From the NCBI GenBank assembly GCA_020859995.1, contig JAJBVE010000054.1, positions 1 through 62,856 of the forward strand: a stretch of DNA of 62,856 nt. The letters are read 5' to 3'. The position numbers were made by a program, and so were the translations under genes. The notes beneath the pieces are model-generated. The model saw nothing but the letters and a program-made list of their open reading frames with translations, had not been told where the DNA came from and did no database searches. Below, in pieces: positions 1-8,453 of the stretch (position 1 is its first letter; every line of letters begins with the position of its first letter). This DNA is from Clostridiales bacterium (GTDB lineage Bacteria; Bacillota; Clostridia; Lachnospirales; Lachnospiraceae).

Positions 1-3
1 AGG

Positions 4-564
4 ATGACAGAAGTATATATTTTTCTCGCGGATGGTTTTGAAGAAATTGAAGGCCTGACTGTGGTGGATTTGCTGCGCAGAGCAGGGATATCGATACAAA
101 TGGTATCCATAACAGAGAGCAGGATGGTAAAAGGAAGCCATGGTATTGAAGTCAGGACGGATTTGCTGTTTGACGAAATTGATCCGGACGCGGCGCGGAT
201 GTTTGTGCTTCCTGGCGGGATGCCTGGGACCACACACCTGGCAGAGCATGCTGGTCTGGCAGAACTGCTGAAGAAGCAGGCTGCGGCTGGTAAAAAGATT
301 GCCGCCATCTGCGCGGCTCCGACAGTACTCGGAGGCCTGGGGCTGCTGAAGGATCATCAGGCTGTATGCTATCCGGGGCTGGAGGATCAGCTGACCGGGG
401 CACATACAACGAAAAACCCGGTGGAGATGAGCGGAGACATGACGACCAGTCGTGGGATGGGGACTGCGATTCCCTTTGGCCTGGCACTTGTCGCGCAACT
501 GCGGGGGCAGACTGCGGCTGATCAGCTGGCTGAATCGATTGTTTATCAGGCAGGAAATAAGTGA
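4..564 (+). CDS. DJ-1/PfpI family protein
   Basis: The 186-residue protein is a single class I glutamine-amidotransferase-like domain of the DJ-1/ThiJ/PfpI family (deglycase, chaperone or amidase activities are known in the family; the reaction here is not determined). Cys103 in AAICAAP matches the reactive nucleophile-elbow cysteine and Glu16 in GFEEIE matches the acidic residue that tunes it in human DJ-1 (Glu18). Length is typical of the short DJ-1 subgroup and there is no signal peptide, so it is cytoplasmic. Only AGG of a ribosome site precedes the ATG because the window begins there. It ends 238 bases before tig and is probably a separate unit. Confidence 0.9.
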   Translation: MTEVYIFLADGFEEIEGLTVVDLLRRAGISIQMVSITESRMVKGSHGIEVRTDLLFDEIDPDAARMFVLPGGMPGTTHLAEHAGLAELLKKQAAAGKKIAAICAAPTVLGGLGLLKDHQAVCYPGLEDQLTGAHTTKNPVEMSGDMTTSRGMGTAIPFGLALVAQLRGQTAADQLAESIVYQAGNK

Positions 565-604
565 AATGAGGATACTACGGCTTAAAATAGCGAAAAGAAG
601 CTGC

Positions 605-637
605 GAAAAGGCCGTGAAAAAGCCGTGAAAAAGCCGG
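605..637 (+). repeat. Three 11-bp tandem units upstream of tig
   Basis: Three near-identical units of the form GAAAARGCCGT run head to tail in the tig upstream region. They lie before the candidate promoter and have no assigned role. Confidence 0.6.
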
Positions 638-676
638 GATGAAGCAAAAAAAGGTCTGGTCTTTTTAACAGTGCTG

Positions 677-685
677 TGCTATACT
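677..685 (+). promoter_or_regulatory. Candidate extended -10 promoter for tig
   Basis: TGCTATACT combines a TG extension with a near-consensus -10 box (TATACT at 680-685). There is no good -35 box 17 bases upstream, which fits an extended -10 promoter. The predicted leader to tig is about 110 bases. Confidence 0.5.
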
Positions 686-802
686 TGAAAAATGACTGCG
701 ATTCAAATGACTGTAAATCAGATCTTTGAAAAATAATAATTTAAAGAAAGGAAAAGCTGCTATAACCAGCCAGACGCGGTTTAGCGGCGGGAACACGGTA
801 CA

Positions 803-2215
803 ATGGGTGTTGAAGTAGAAAAACTGGAAAATAATATGGCTAAGCTTACGATTGAAGTTTCGGCGGAAACATTTATCGCCGAGCTTGATAAAGCATACAA
901 AGCCCGGAGAAATCAGATCAATGTTCCGGGCTTCCGTAAAGGAAAGGCTCCGCGCAAGATGATTCAGAAGCTTTACGGCGCAGGCGTTTTCTTTGAGGAT
1001 GCCGCGAACAGCGTGATCAACAGTGAATATCCGAAGGCATTGAAGGAATGTGAGGAGACGGTTGTATCCCGTCCGGAGATTGATGTTGTTCAGATTGAAG
1101 AGGGCAAACCATTTATTTTTACTGCAACAGTAGCACTGAGACCGGAAGTGACCCTCGGCGACTATAAGGGAGTTGAGATCACCCGTACACCGGTCGAGAT
1201 TTCAGAAGCGGATGTGGACGCGGAAATCGAAAAAGAGCGCGAGCAGAATTCCCGCGTGATTGACGTCGATGACCGTCCTGTTATGGATGGTGATACAGTG
1301 AAGCTTGATTTTGAGGGCTTTGTGGATGGAGAAGCGTTTGAAGGCGGGAAAGGCACAGACTATCCGCTGACCATCGGATCGGGAAGCTTTATCCCCGGAT
1401 TTGAAGAGCAGCTGGTTGGCGCGGTGATTGGAGAGGAAAAAGAAGTCTCCGTCACATTCCCGGAGAATTATCAGGCAGAGGAGCTTCGCGGAAAGGCTGC
1501 AGTGTTTAAATGCACGGTAAATGAGATTACCAGGAAAGAGCTTCCGGATCTGGACGACGATTTCGCGCAGGATGTTTCAGAGTTTGATACATTAGAAGAA
1601 TACAAAGATGATGTTCGTTCAAAGCTTCTGGAAAAGAAAACAGAAGACGCGAAACGCGCGAAAGAAAATAAAGCAGTAGAAAAAGCCGTTGCGAACGCGC
1701 AGATCGATGTGCCTTCACCGATGATTGATGAGCAGGTGCAGAGCCAGATGGATGATTTCGCGAGCCGGATTCAGTCTCAGGGGCTCACGCTTGAGCAGTA
1801 CATGCAGTTTACAGGCATGACAGTGGATATGCTGCGTTCCCAGATGAGACCGGACGCGGAACGCCGTATCAGAACGACTCTTGTGCTGGAAGCAGTTGTG
1901 AAAGCAGAGACAATTGAAATCAGCGAAGAGCAGATCGATGAAGAAATTCATAACCTTGCAGAATCTTACAAGATGGAATTTGACAAGCTGAAAGAGAACC
2001 TGGGAGAGTACGGGATCGAGCAGGTGACGCGCGATTTGCAGATCCGGGCCGCGGTTGCGTTGATTACTGATTCCGCTGTTGAAGTGGATGCTCCCGAGGA
2101 GAACGAAGAAATAGAGGAAATTGCTGTCGATGGCGCCGAGGATGCCGCGTCTGACGGCAATCAGACCATGGCGGACCCGGACGATGCAGAGTCTGAGGAC
2201 GCACAGGAAGAGTAA
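803..2215 (+). CDS. tig: Trigger factor, ribosome-bound chaperone and prolyl isomerase
   Basis: Trigger factor binds the ribosome exit tunnel and folds nascent chains. The N-terminal ribosome-binding domain carries the signature GFRKGKAP at residues 43-50. An FKBP-type PPIase domain follows at about 150-245 and the helical C-terminal chaperone domain at about 250-430. At 470 residues it is some 40 longer than usual because of an acidic tail rich in Glu and Asp. The start is set by homology (MxVEVEKLENNMAKLTIEV); the ribosome site is weak. It precedes clpP and clpX, a common proteostasis order in Firmicutes. Confidence 0.97.
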   Translation: MGVEVEKLENNMAKLTIEVSAETFIAELDKAYKARRNQINVPGFRKGKAPRKMIQKLYGAGVFFEDAANSVINSEYPKALKECEETVVSRPEIDVVQIEEGKPFIFTATVALRPEVTLGDYKGVEITRTPVEISEADVDAEIEKEREQNSRVIDVDDRPVMDGDTVKLDFEGFVDGEAFEGGKGTDYPLTIGSGSFIPGFEEQLVGAVIGEEKEVSVTFPENYQAEELRGKAAVFKCTVNEITRKELPDLDDDFAQDVSEFDTLEEYKDDVRSKLLEKKTEDAKRAKENKAVEKAVANAQIDVPSPMIDEQVQSQMDDFASRIQSQGLTLEQYMQFTGMTVDMLRSQMRPDAERRIRTTLVLEAVVKAETIEISEEQIDEEIHNLAESYKMEFDKLKENLGEYGIEQVTRDLQIRAAVALITDSAVEVDAPEENEEIEEIAVDGAEDAASDGNQTMADPDDAESEDAQEE

Positions 2216-2332
2216 CATAATCTGCTGCTGACGATCCTGAAAAAAACGCAAAGGGCTCCGTTGTTGGCGGCCCAGAAAAGAAACGTGAAGGGATTTGTCA
2301 CTGACGGTTCTTAAATAAGGGGGATGAAAAGC

Positions 2333-2914
2333 ATGAGCTTTGTACCATATGTCATTGAACAGACGGGCAGAGGGGAACGCTCCTATGACATCTATTCGAG
2401 ATTGCTGAAAGACCGGATTATTTTCCTGGGAGAGGAAGTAACAGACGTAAGCGCGAACCTGATCGTCGCTCAGCTCCTTTTCCTGGAGTCGGAGGATCCG
2501 AATAAGGATATTCATCTGTACATCAATAGCCCGGGAGGTTCGGTACCGGCGGGCTTGGCTATCTATGATACGATGCATTATGTGAAGTGTGATGTATCCA
2601 CGATTTGCATGGGTATGGCTGCCAGTATGGGGGCGTTTCTGCTCGCGGGCGGAGCTAAGGGTAAGCGCTATGCACTGCCGAACGCGGAAATCATGATCCA
2701 TCAGCCTTCCGGCGGAGCTCAGGGACAGGCGACGGATATTAAGATTGCCGCTGAGAGGATTCTGAAGACAAAGCAGCAGCTGAACGAAATGTTGGCGGCC
2801 AATACCGGGCAGCCTTTGGAAGTGATCGCGGCTGATACAGAGAGAGACAATTTTATGAGTGCCGAGCAGGCGAAGGCCTATGGTCTGATTGACGAAGTGG
2901 TTACTTCACGGTAG
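2333..2914 (+). CDS. clpP: ATP-dependent Clp protease proteolytic subunit
   Basis: ClpP is the serine peptidase tetradecamer that degrades substrates unfolded by ClpX or ClpC. With the start at 2333 the catalytic triad falls at Ser98 (GMAASMGA), His123 (MIHQP) and Asp172 (TERDNF), the same numbers as in Bacillus subtilis ClpP. That start also lies 9 bases after the ribosome site AAGGGGG (2317-2323); the upstream ATG at 2324 directly abuts that site and is unlikely to be used. Length is 193 residues, normal for the family. No CtsR-type operator was recognised upstream. Confidence 0.96.
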   Translation: MSFVPYVIEQTGRGERSYDIYSRLLKDRIIFLGEEVTDVSANLIVAQLLFLESEDPNKDIHLYINSPGGSVPAGLAIYDTMHYVKCDVSTICMGMAASMGAFLLAGGAKGKRYALPNAEIMIHQPSGGAQGQATDIKIAAERILKTKQQLNEMLAANTGQPLEVIAADTERDNFMSAEQAKAYGLIDEVVTSR

Positions 2915-3087
2915 GAAACTGTTCGATAGTAATATGTGCAGATTGTGCCAGATAACGTGTGAAACACAAATCATAAAAGACGGCGCGTTGAGCCGTGCCG
3001 AAATAGTTATGGTTTGCGGTTCGCGCGTTAGGCGGCGCAATGAAAAATGACTCACGTCGCTTATCATAATAATTAAGAGGTGGAGAT

Positions 3088-4377
3088 ATGCCGGGAAAAA
3101 TCATGGAGAAAGTCAGATGCTCTTTCTGCAACAAGACGGAGGATCAGGTGCGCAAGCTGATTTCCGGTCCGAACGGAGTTTATATCTGTGACGAGTGCAT
3201 TGATATCTGCGCTGAAATTGTGGAGGAAGAGCTCGCGGACGAATATATGGGCGATGACCCGGACGCGATTAATCTGCAGCGGCCTGCTCAGATCAAAGAA
3301 TTTCTGGATGAATATGTGATCGGACAGGATGACGCGAAAAAGGCCCTGGCTGTAGCTGTATATAATCATTACAAAAGGATCACGAGCGGGAGATATCTCA
3401 ATGTCGAGATCCAGAAGAGCAACATTCTGATGCTCGGACCGACCGGCAGCGGTAAAACTCTTCTTGCCCAGACGCTGGCGAGACTGTTGAATGTTCCATT
3501 TGCGATTGCGGATGCGACGTCGCTGACGGAGGCCGGATATGTCGGAGAGGATGTAGAGAATATTCTGCTGAAGATTATTCAGGCAGCTGATTACGATATA
3601 AAAAAAGCGGAGCATGGAATTATTTATATTGACGAGATCGATAAGATTACGAGAAAATCGGAGAATGCTTCCATCACCAGGGACGTTTCCGGTGAGGGTG
3701 TGCAGCAGGCGCTGCTAAAGATCCTCGAAGGCACGGTCGCTTCGGTACCGCCGCAGGGAGGAAGAAAGCATCCGCATCAGGAGCTGATACAGATTGACAC
3801 GACAGATATTCTCTTTATCTGCGGAGGCGCGTTTGAGGGACTTGACAAGATCATTGAGGCGCGTATGGATCGAAAAGGGATCGGTTTTGGCTCTGAACTG
3901 ACGCAGAACAGCACCCGAAATGTAGGCGAGGTTTTAAAAGAAGCCTTGCCGGAGGATTTCATTAAGTTTGGCATGATCCCTGAATTTATGGGCCGCGTGC
4001 CGGTCGTGGTTTCGCTTGACGAGCTCGACCGCGACAGCCTGATCCGCATCCTGACGGAGCCGAAGAACGCGATTGTGAAGCAGTACCAGGCTCTTCTGGG
4101 GCTGGATGACGTGGAGCTTTCTTTTACGCCGGAAGCGATCGAAGAGATTGCTGACCGTACGATCAAGAGAAGAACAGGAGCGCGAGGGCTGCGCGCGATT
4201 ATGGAGACGGCGATGATGGATCTGATGTTCCGGATTCCTTCTGATCGCTCGATCGCGACCTGTCTGGTGACAAAAGAAACGATTGAAGGCACACAGGAGC
4301 CGGAATTGACGTTCCGCTCGCCGGAGAGCCTTCCTCGCAGAAAACGCAGACGCGGTTTTTTTGAAGAGACAGCCTGA
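3088..4377 (+). CDS. clpX: Clp protease ATP-binding subunit ClpX
   Basis: ClpX is the AAA+ unfoldase partner of ClpP. The N-terminal zinc-binding domain has Cys11, Cys14, Cys34 and Cys37. Walker A is GPTGSGKT at residues 117-124 and Walker B lies in [10 protein letters not shown]. The pore and sensor regions look complete over 429 residues, and the C-terminus is Arg/Lys-rich. GAGGTGGAG just upstream fixes the start. It follows clpP after 173 bases in which I see no gene. Confidence 0.97.
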   Translation: MPGKIMEKVRCSFCNKTEDQVRKLISGPNGVYICDECIDICAEIVEEELADEYMGDDPDAINLQRPAQIKEFLDEYVIGQDDAKKALAVAVYNHYKRITSGRYLNVEIQKSNILMLGPTGSGKTLLAQTLARLLNVPFAIADATSLTEAGYVGEDVENILLKIIQAADYDIKKAEHGIIYIDEIDKITRKSENASITRDVSGEGVQQALLKILEGTVASVPPQGGRKHPHQELIQIDTTDILFICGGAFEGLDKIIEARMDRKGIGFGSELTQNSTRNVGEVLKEALPEDFIKFGMIPEFMGRVPVVVSLDELDRDSLIRILTEPKNAIVKQYQALLGLDDVELSFTPEAIEEIADRTIKRRTGARGLRAIMETAMMDLMFRIPSDRSIATCLVTKETIEGTQEPELTFRSPESLPRRKRRRGFFEETA

Positions 4378-4536
4378 GATCAGACGCTTTTCGAAAAGAT
4401 TGTTCCAGACTGAGATGTTTTGCGAGAAGTTCATATGTTGTCACAGAGAGGGCAGCGAATACCAGAAATTAAAATCACATGGCACAAGAGGAAAAAACGC
4501 AGATTACGCCGTGATGATTGATAAAGAGAGAATGTT

Positions 4537-6873
4537 ATGGGAGACATTATCAGAAATCTGCCGGTGATCCCGCTGCGCGCGCTGACGGTATTTCCGTCTA
4601 TGATATTGAGTTTTGATATCAGCCGGGAAAAGTCTATTCGCGCGATAGAAGAAGCGATGACCGCAGATCAGACAATTTTTTTAGTGACGCAGAGAAACCC
4701 GGATGAAAATGATCCGGGTTTACCATCTTTATACGAAGTCGGCATGGCCGCGAAGATTCTGAATGTCGCGAAGCTGCCGAAAAATGTCATACGCGTGCGC
4801 GTGGAAGGACTTACCCGTGCCCGCCTGGTTTCCACATCAGACGAAAATGGAATTCTGTTCGCCCAGATTCAAACGATGGATGAAGTATCGGCGGATCTGA
4901 GCGCGATTGAGGAAGAGGCCATGCTGCGGGGACTGAAAGATCTGCTGGCACGTTATGGACAGGTGAATCAGAAATTCGGCAAGGAGCTGCTGCGGGGACT
5001 TCAGGAAATTCACAGTCTTGAAAAACTGACACTGACGACTTGTGTACATCTTCCGGTGCGTTTTGAAGAACGGCAAAGGCTTCTGGAAACGGATGAAATG
5101 ATAGAGCGCTACAATCTGCTGACCACGCTGCTCGCGCGGGAGATAGAGATAATCCAGGTACAGAATGAGATCCAGCAGAAGGTAAAGGAGCGCGTGGACA
5201 AAAACCAGCGGGAGTATGTCCTCCGCGAACAGATCCGCGTCATTCAGGAGGAATTAGGCGAGGATACCCTTCTCTCGGATGTGCGGCATTATCAGGAAGC
5301 CGCCGGAAAGCTGCAGGCGCCGGATGCTGTTAAAGAAAAAATAAATAAAGAAGCGGAACGGCTGAAAAGTATCGGTATGAATTCGGCGGAAAATTCGGTC
5401 GTGCGCGGGTATGTGGAGACTTTGCTGGAAATTCCGTGGGAAAAGGCTTCCACAGACAATCATGATTTGAAAAATGCCAGGAAAATTCTGGATCAGGACC
5501 ATTACGGGCTGGAGAAGGTGAAAGAGCGTGTGCTGGAGTTTCTGGCGGTGCGCTGCCTGACGGAAAAAGGAGACAGCCCGATTATCTGTCTTGTGGGGCC
5601 GCCTGGGACAGGTAAATCATCCATTGCGCAGTCGATTGCGCGGGCACTTGATAAGAAATTTGTGCGGATCAGCCTGGGAGGCGTCCGGGACGAAGCAGAG
5701 ATTCGCGGACACCGGCGCACCTATGTAGGGGCGATGCCGGGGCGGATTGTAGACGGACTGCGGCAGGCCGGGGTCAAAAACCCTCTGATGCTTCTGGATG
5801 AGATTGACAAGGTGAGCAGCGACTATAAAGGAGATCCGTCTTCCGCGCTGCTGGAAGTGCTTGATTCCGAGCAGAACAGCCACTTCCGGGACAATTATGT
5901 GGAACTTCCGGTCGACCTTTCAGAGATCCTTTTCATTGCGACGGCAAATGATGTGCATACGATCCCGCGTCCTTTGCTGGACCGTATGGAACTCATAGAA
6001 GTGACGAGCTATACTGCGAATGAGAAATTTCATATAGCAAAAGAGCATCTTATGAAAAAGCAGCTCTCACACAATGGGCTCAAAAAGGGGCAGCTTACGA
6101 TCACCAAAACGGCGATGACGGCTGTCATCGAAGGCTACACCCGGGAAGCCGGCGTCCGGCAGCTGGAGCGCAGACTCGGAGAGATCTGCAGAAAGGCCGC
6201 CAGGGAGATCCTTGAGGATGGCGCTTCTTCTGTAAAAGTGACCGGGCGAAATCTGGAAAAATACCTCGGAAAACGACACAACACGATCCTCAGGCGCAAT
6301 GCGAAAAATGACATTGGCATCGTTCGTGGCCTGGCTTGGACCAGTGTGGGCGGCGACACCCTGCAGATCGAGGTGAATACGATGCCTGGCAAAGGGGAAT
6401 TTCTGCTGACCGGACAGATGGGCGATGTGATGAAAGAATCCGCCCGCACGGCGATCAGCTATGTACGTTCCCTGGGCAATGAGTATGAAATAGATCCGGA
6501 ATTCTTCACAAAGAATGATATTCACATCCACATTCCGGAGGGCGCAGTGCCTAAGGACGGTCCGTCCGCCGGCATTACGATGGCGGTAGCGATTCTCTCC
6601 GCGATCACCAGAATTCCGGTACGCGCCGATGTGGCAATGACCGGTGAAATCACGCTCCGCGGCAGAGTACTTCCGATCGGAGGACTTAAGGAAAAGCTGC
6701 TGGCGGCAAAACAGGCCGGCATCACGACCGTGATCGTTCCATCGGAGAATAAGCCTGCCATCGAAGAGATACCCGCTGAAATTACGGACGGATTGAGCCT
6801 TGTATACGCAGCCACTATGCCGGATGTCCTCAAGACGGCGCTTGCGGCGGCAAGCCAGGCCACTGATTCTTAA
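4537..6873 (+). CDS. lon: ATP-dependent protease Lon
   Basis: Lon is a homo-oligomeric AAA+ serine protease for damaged and regulatory proteins. The N-terminal LAN domain covers about 1-205, a coiled region about 205-300, the AAA+ module includes GPPGTGKSS, and the protease domain holds the Ser677-Lys720 dyad (DGPSAG and GGLKEK), matching Ser679/Lys722 of E. coli. Length (778) is usual. The last nine codons and the stop lie inside a 40-bp tandem repeat that continues past the gene (see 6844-6963). Confidence 0.97.
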   Translation: MGDIIRNLPVIPLRALTVFPSMILSFDISREKSIRAIEEAMTADQTIFLVTQRNPDENDPGLPSLYEVGMAAKILNVAKLPKNVIRVRVEGLTRARLVSTSDENGILFAQIQTMDEVSADLSAIEEEAMLRGLKDLLARYGQVNQKFGKELLRGLQEIHSLEKLTLTTCVHLPVRFEERQRLLETDEMIERYNLLTTLLAREIEIIQVQNEIQQKVKERVDKNQREYVLREQIRVIQEELGEDTLLSDVRHYQEAAGKLQAPDAVKEKINKEAERLKSIGMNSAENSVVRGYVETLLEIPWEKASTDNHDLKNARKILDQDHYGLEKVKERVLEFLAVRCLTEKGDSPIICLVGPPGTGKSSIAQSIARALDKKFVRISLGGVRDEAEIRGHRRTYVGAMPGRIVDGLRQAGVKNPLMLLDEIDKVSSDYKGDPSSALLEVLDSEQNSHFRDNYVELPVDLSEILFIATANDVHTIPRPLLDRMELIEVTSYTANEKFHIAKEHLMKKQLSHNGLKKGQLTITKTAMTAVIEGYTREAGVRQLERRLGEICRKAAREILEDGASSVKVTGRNLEKYLGKRHNTILRRNAKNDIGIVRGLAWTSVGGDTLQIEVNTMPGKGEFLLTGQMGDVMKESARTAISYVRSLGNEYEIDPEFFTKNDIHIHIPEGAVPKDGPSAGITMAVAILSAITRIPVRADVAMTGEITLRGRVLPIGGLKEKLLAAKQAGITTVIVPSENKPAIEEIPAEITDGLSLVYAATMPDVLKTALAAASQATDS

Positions 6874-6963
6874 GACAGCATATGCGATGGCAAGCCATGT
6901 CACTGAATCTTAAGACAGCATCTGCGGCGGCAAACTATGTAATGGGTTCTTAAAACAATATAT
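6844..6963 (+). repeat. Three 40-bp tandem units spanning the lon stop codon
   Basis: Units at 6844-6883, 6884-6923 and 6924-6963 have period 40 and decay with distance from the gene. Unit 1 encodes the last nine Lon residues and its stop, and each later unit retains the same TTCTTAA or ATCTTAA stop context. This looks like stepwise duplication of the 3' end of lon. Confidence 0.85.
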
Positions 6964-7044
6964 GTGGAAGCGGGCTGAGTTAAATTTGCGTGAGACTACG
7001 AATGTAGTGACTATTATGCTGCACAGGGGGAAACAGGAAATAAC

Positions 7045-7650
7045 ATGATTATTAAAGAAGTAAGCCTTGAAACGGTATGCGGAATTACAAGCAGACTTCC
7101 GGAAAATGATAAATGTGAGGTGGCGTTTGCCGGAAAGTCCAATGTAGGAAAATCCTCTCTGATCAATGCGCTGATGAATCGAAAGTCACTGGCTCGTACC
7201 AGCGCGCAGCCGGGGAAGACCCAGACGATTAATTTTTATAACGTCAACGATCTTTTGTATCTGGTGGATCTCCCAGGGTATGGCTATGCCAAAGTTCCCC
7301 AGTCGGAAAAAGAAAAATGGGGCAAAATGATCGAGCGGTATCTGCATACGTCTAAACAGCTGAAAGCGGTTTTCCTGCTGATTGATATTCGTCACGAGCC
7401 GGGCACCAATGACTGCACTATGTATGACTGGATTTGCGGCAACGGATATGAACCAATCATACTGGCAACCAAGCTTGACAAGATCAAACGCAGCCAGGTA
7501 CCGCATCAGATAAAGCTTTTGCGCGAAGGCCTGCGTCTTCGTCCGGGTACGGTAATCATTCCGTTCTCCTCCCAGACACGTCAGGGGCGAGACGAAACCT
7601 GGGCAGAGATTGAGAAAATCTGCTTTTCTGGCGAGTGGCAAAGCCACTAA
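7045..7650 (+). CDS. engB: Ribosome biogenesis GTPase EngB (YsxC/YihA)
   Basis: EngB is a TRAFAC-class GTPase needed for assembly of the 50S subunit and is commonly found beside lon. G1 is GKSNVGKS at residues 30-37, G3 is DLPGYG and G4 is TKLD. The start has GGGGGAAA upstream. The C-terminal residues EWQSH and the stop are encoded by the first copy of a 39-bp repeat (7631-7669), so the native end of the protein appears to have been replaced by repeat DNA. Confidence 0.95.
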   Translation: MIIKEVSLETVCGITSRLPENDKCEVAFAGKSNVGKSSLINALMNRKSLARTSAQPGKTQTINFYNVNDLLYLVDLPGYGYAKVPQSEKEKWGKMIERYLHTSKQLKAVFLLIDIRHEPGTNDCTMYDWICGNGYEPIILATKLDKIKRSQVPHQIKLLREGLRLRPGTVIIPFSSQTRQGRDETWAEIEKICFSGEWQSH

Positions 7651-7754
7651 TATCATTACGCGGCCGTGTTTCAATCGGATAGGGAACGTCCTTTTCCCTA
7701 TCCGCTGCGCCGGCCGCGAGTGGCAAAGCCACTAATTTCATTACGCGGCCGTGT
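7631..7754. repeat. 39-bp direct repeat flanking a GGATAGGGAA hairpin
   Basis: Copies at 7631-7669 and 7716-7754 match at 38 of 39 positions. Each starts with the hairpin AGTGGCAAAGCCACT. Between them lies GGATAGGGAA (7677-7686) paired with TTCCCTATCC (7694-7703). These modules recur elsewhere in the window, for example at 10037, 10125 and 55531. Confidence 0.9.
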
Positions 7755-7769
7755 GCATAAAAAGAAAAA

Positions 7770-7805
7770 CCCCCGCTGCCGATAAGAGGGTATCAGCAGT
7801 GGGGG
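7770..7805. terminator. Bidirectional terminator between engB and rpsT
   Basis: A 15-bp stem with one mismatch and a 6-base loop is followed by TTTTTCTTTT on the minus strand and by TCATTTTGTTT on the plus strand. It would end both rpsT and engB transcripts. Confidence 0.9.
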
Positions 7806-7906
7806 TCATTTTGTTTGCTTTTACGGGGTATAATCTGCAACCGCCTGGGAACATCACGGATATGGGGAATTGTCCCGCACAGCTGCCGATTATTCTATAG
7901 GAATCA

Positions 7907-8170
7907 TTAAGCCATCCCGTTGACTGCCTTGGCCAGACGAGAGACTTTTCTTGCTGCGTTATTTTTATGATAAACGCCCTTTGTGGCAGCTTTATCAATC
8001 GTAGAAGTAGCAGCAAGCAGAGCTTCCTCGGCAGCCGCCTTGTCATTTGCGGCAACAGCCGCTTCGACCTTTCTGATTGCGGTCTTTACAGAAGACTTGA
8101 TGGATTTATTTCTGTCATGTTTCTTCTGAGAAACGAGAATCCTTTTCTTTGCGGATTTAATATTAGCCAA
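7907..8170 (-). CDS. rpsT: 30S ribosomal protein S20
   Basis: S20 is a primary 16S rRNA-binding protein of the small subunit. The 87-residue Lys/Ala-rich protein begins ANIKSAKKRI after its initiator, the usual S20 N-terminus. The start is TTG at 8170-8168, placed by the ribosome site GGGAGGTG six bases upstream and by homology; an ATG further upstream (8239) would add a non-homologous extension. It is transcribed opposite to its neighbours, from the promoter at 8245-8273 to the terminator at 7770-7805. Confidence 0.96.
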   Translation of the reverse strand: MANIKSAKKRILVSQKKHDRNKSIKSSVKTAIRKVEAAVAANDKAAAEEALLAATSTIDKAATKGVYHKNNAARKVSRLAKAVNGMA

Positions 8171-8244
8171 TGTGAACACCTCCCAACTTTTCAAGAATAC
8201 AGGTTGCTTAAAACGGACACGGTCGTTTTTTACACACATGTTTT

Positions 8245-8273
8245 ATCTTAGCCCAAACAGGAGTCTCTGTCAA
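8245..8273 (-). promoter_or_regulatory. Sigma-A promoter of rpsT
   Basis: Read on the minus strand: TTGACA (8273-8268), 17-base spacer, TAAGAT (8250-8245). It is divergent from the metY promoter 17 bases away. Confidence 0.85.
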
Positions 8274-8290
8274 GAAAAATTTTCATATCA

Positions 8291-8319
8291 TTGACAGGAA
8301 AAGGACAAGCGTGTAAAAT
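8291..8319 (+). promoter_or_regulatory. Sigma-A promoter of the metY-like gene
   Basis: TTGACA (8291-8296), 17-base spacer, TAAAAT (8314-8319). The predicted leader of about 130 bases contains the inverted repeat TCACATCA (8331-8338) and TGATGTGA (8369-8376). No S-box riboswitch signature was seen. Confidence 0.8.
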
Positions 8320-8453
8320 CAAATTATTGTTCACATCAGTAGAGAAGGAAGTACCGTAAAATTGGTCATGATGTGACCTGTAACAAAATCAGGGAAAACA
8401 CAGCTGCGTGAGGATACCAAACAGCTGCGTAAAACAGGAAGAGAGGACTTAAA

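Noticed and set aside
1715-2701. Long minus-strand open frames opposite tig and clpP, and similar frames opposite other genes
   Set aside because: They are codon-bias shadows of well-supported genes, with no ribosome sites or recognisable domains.
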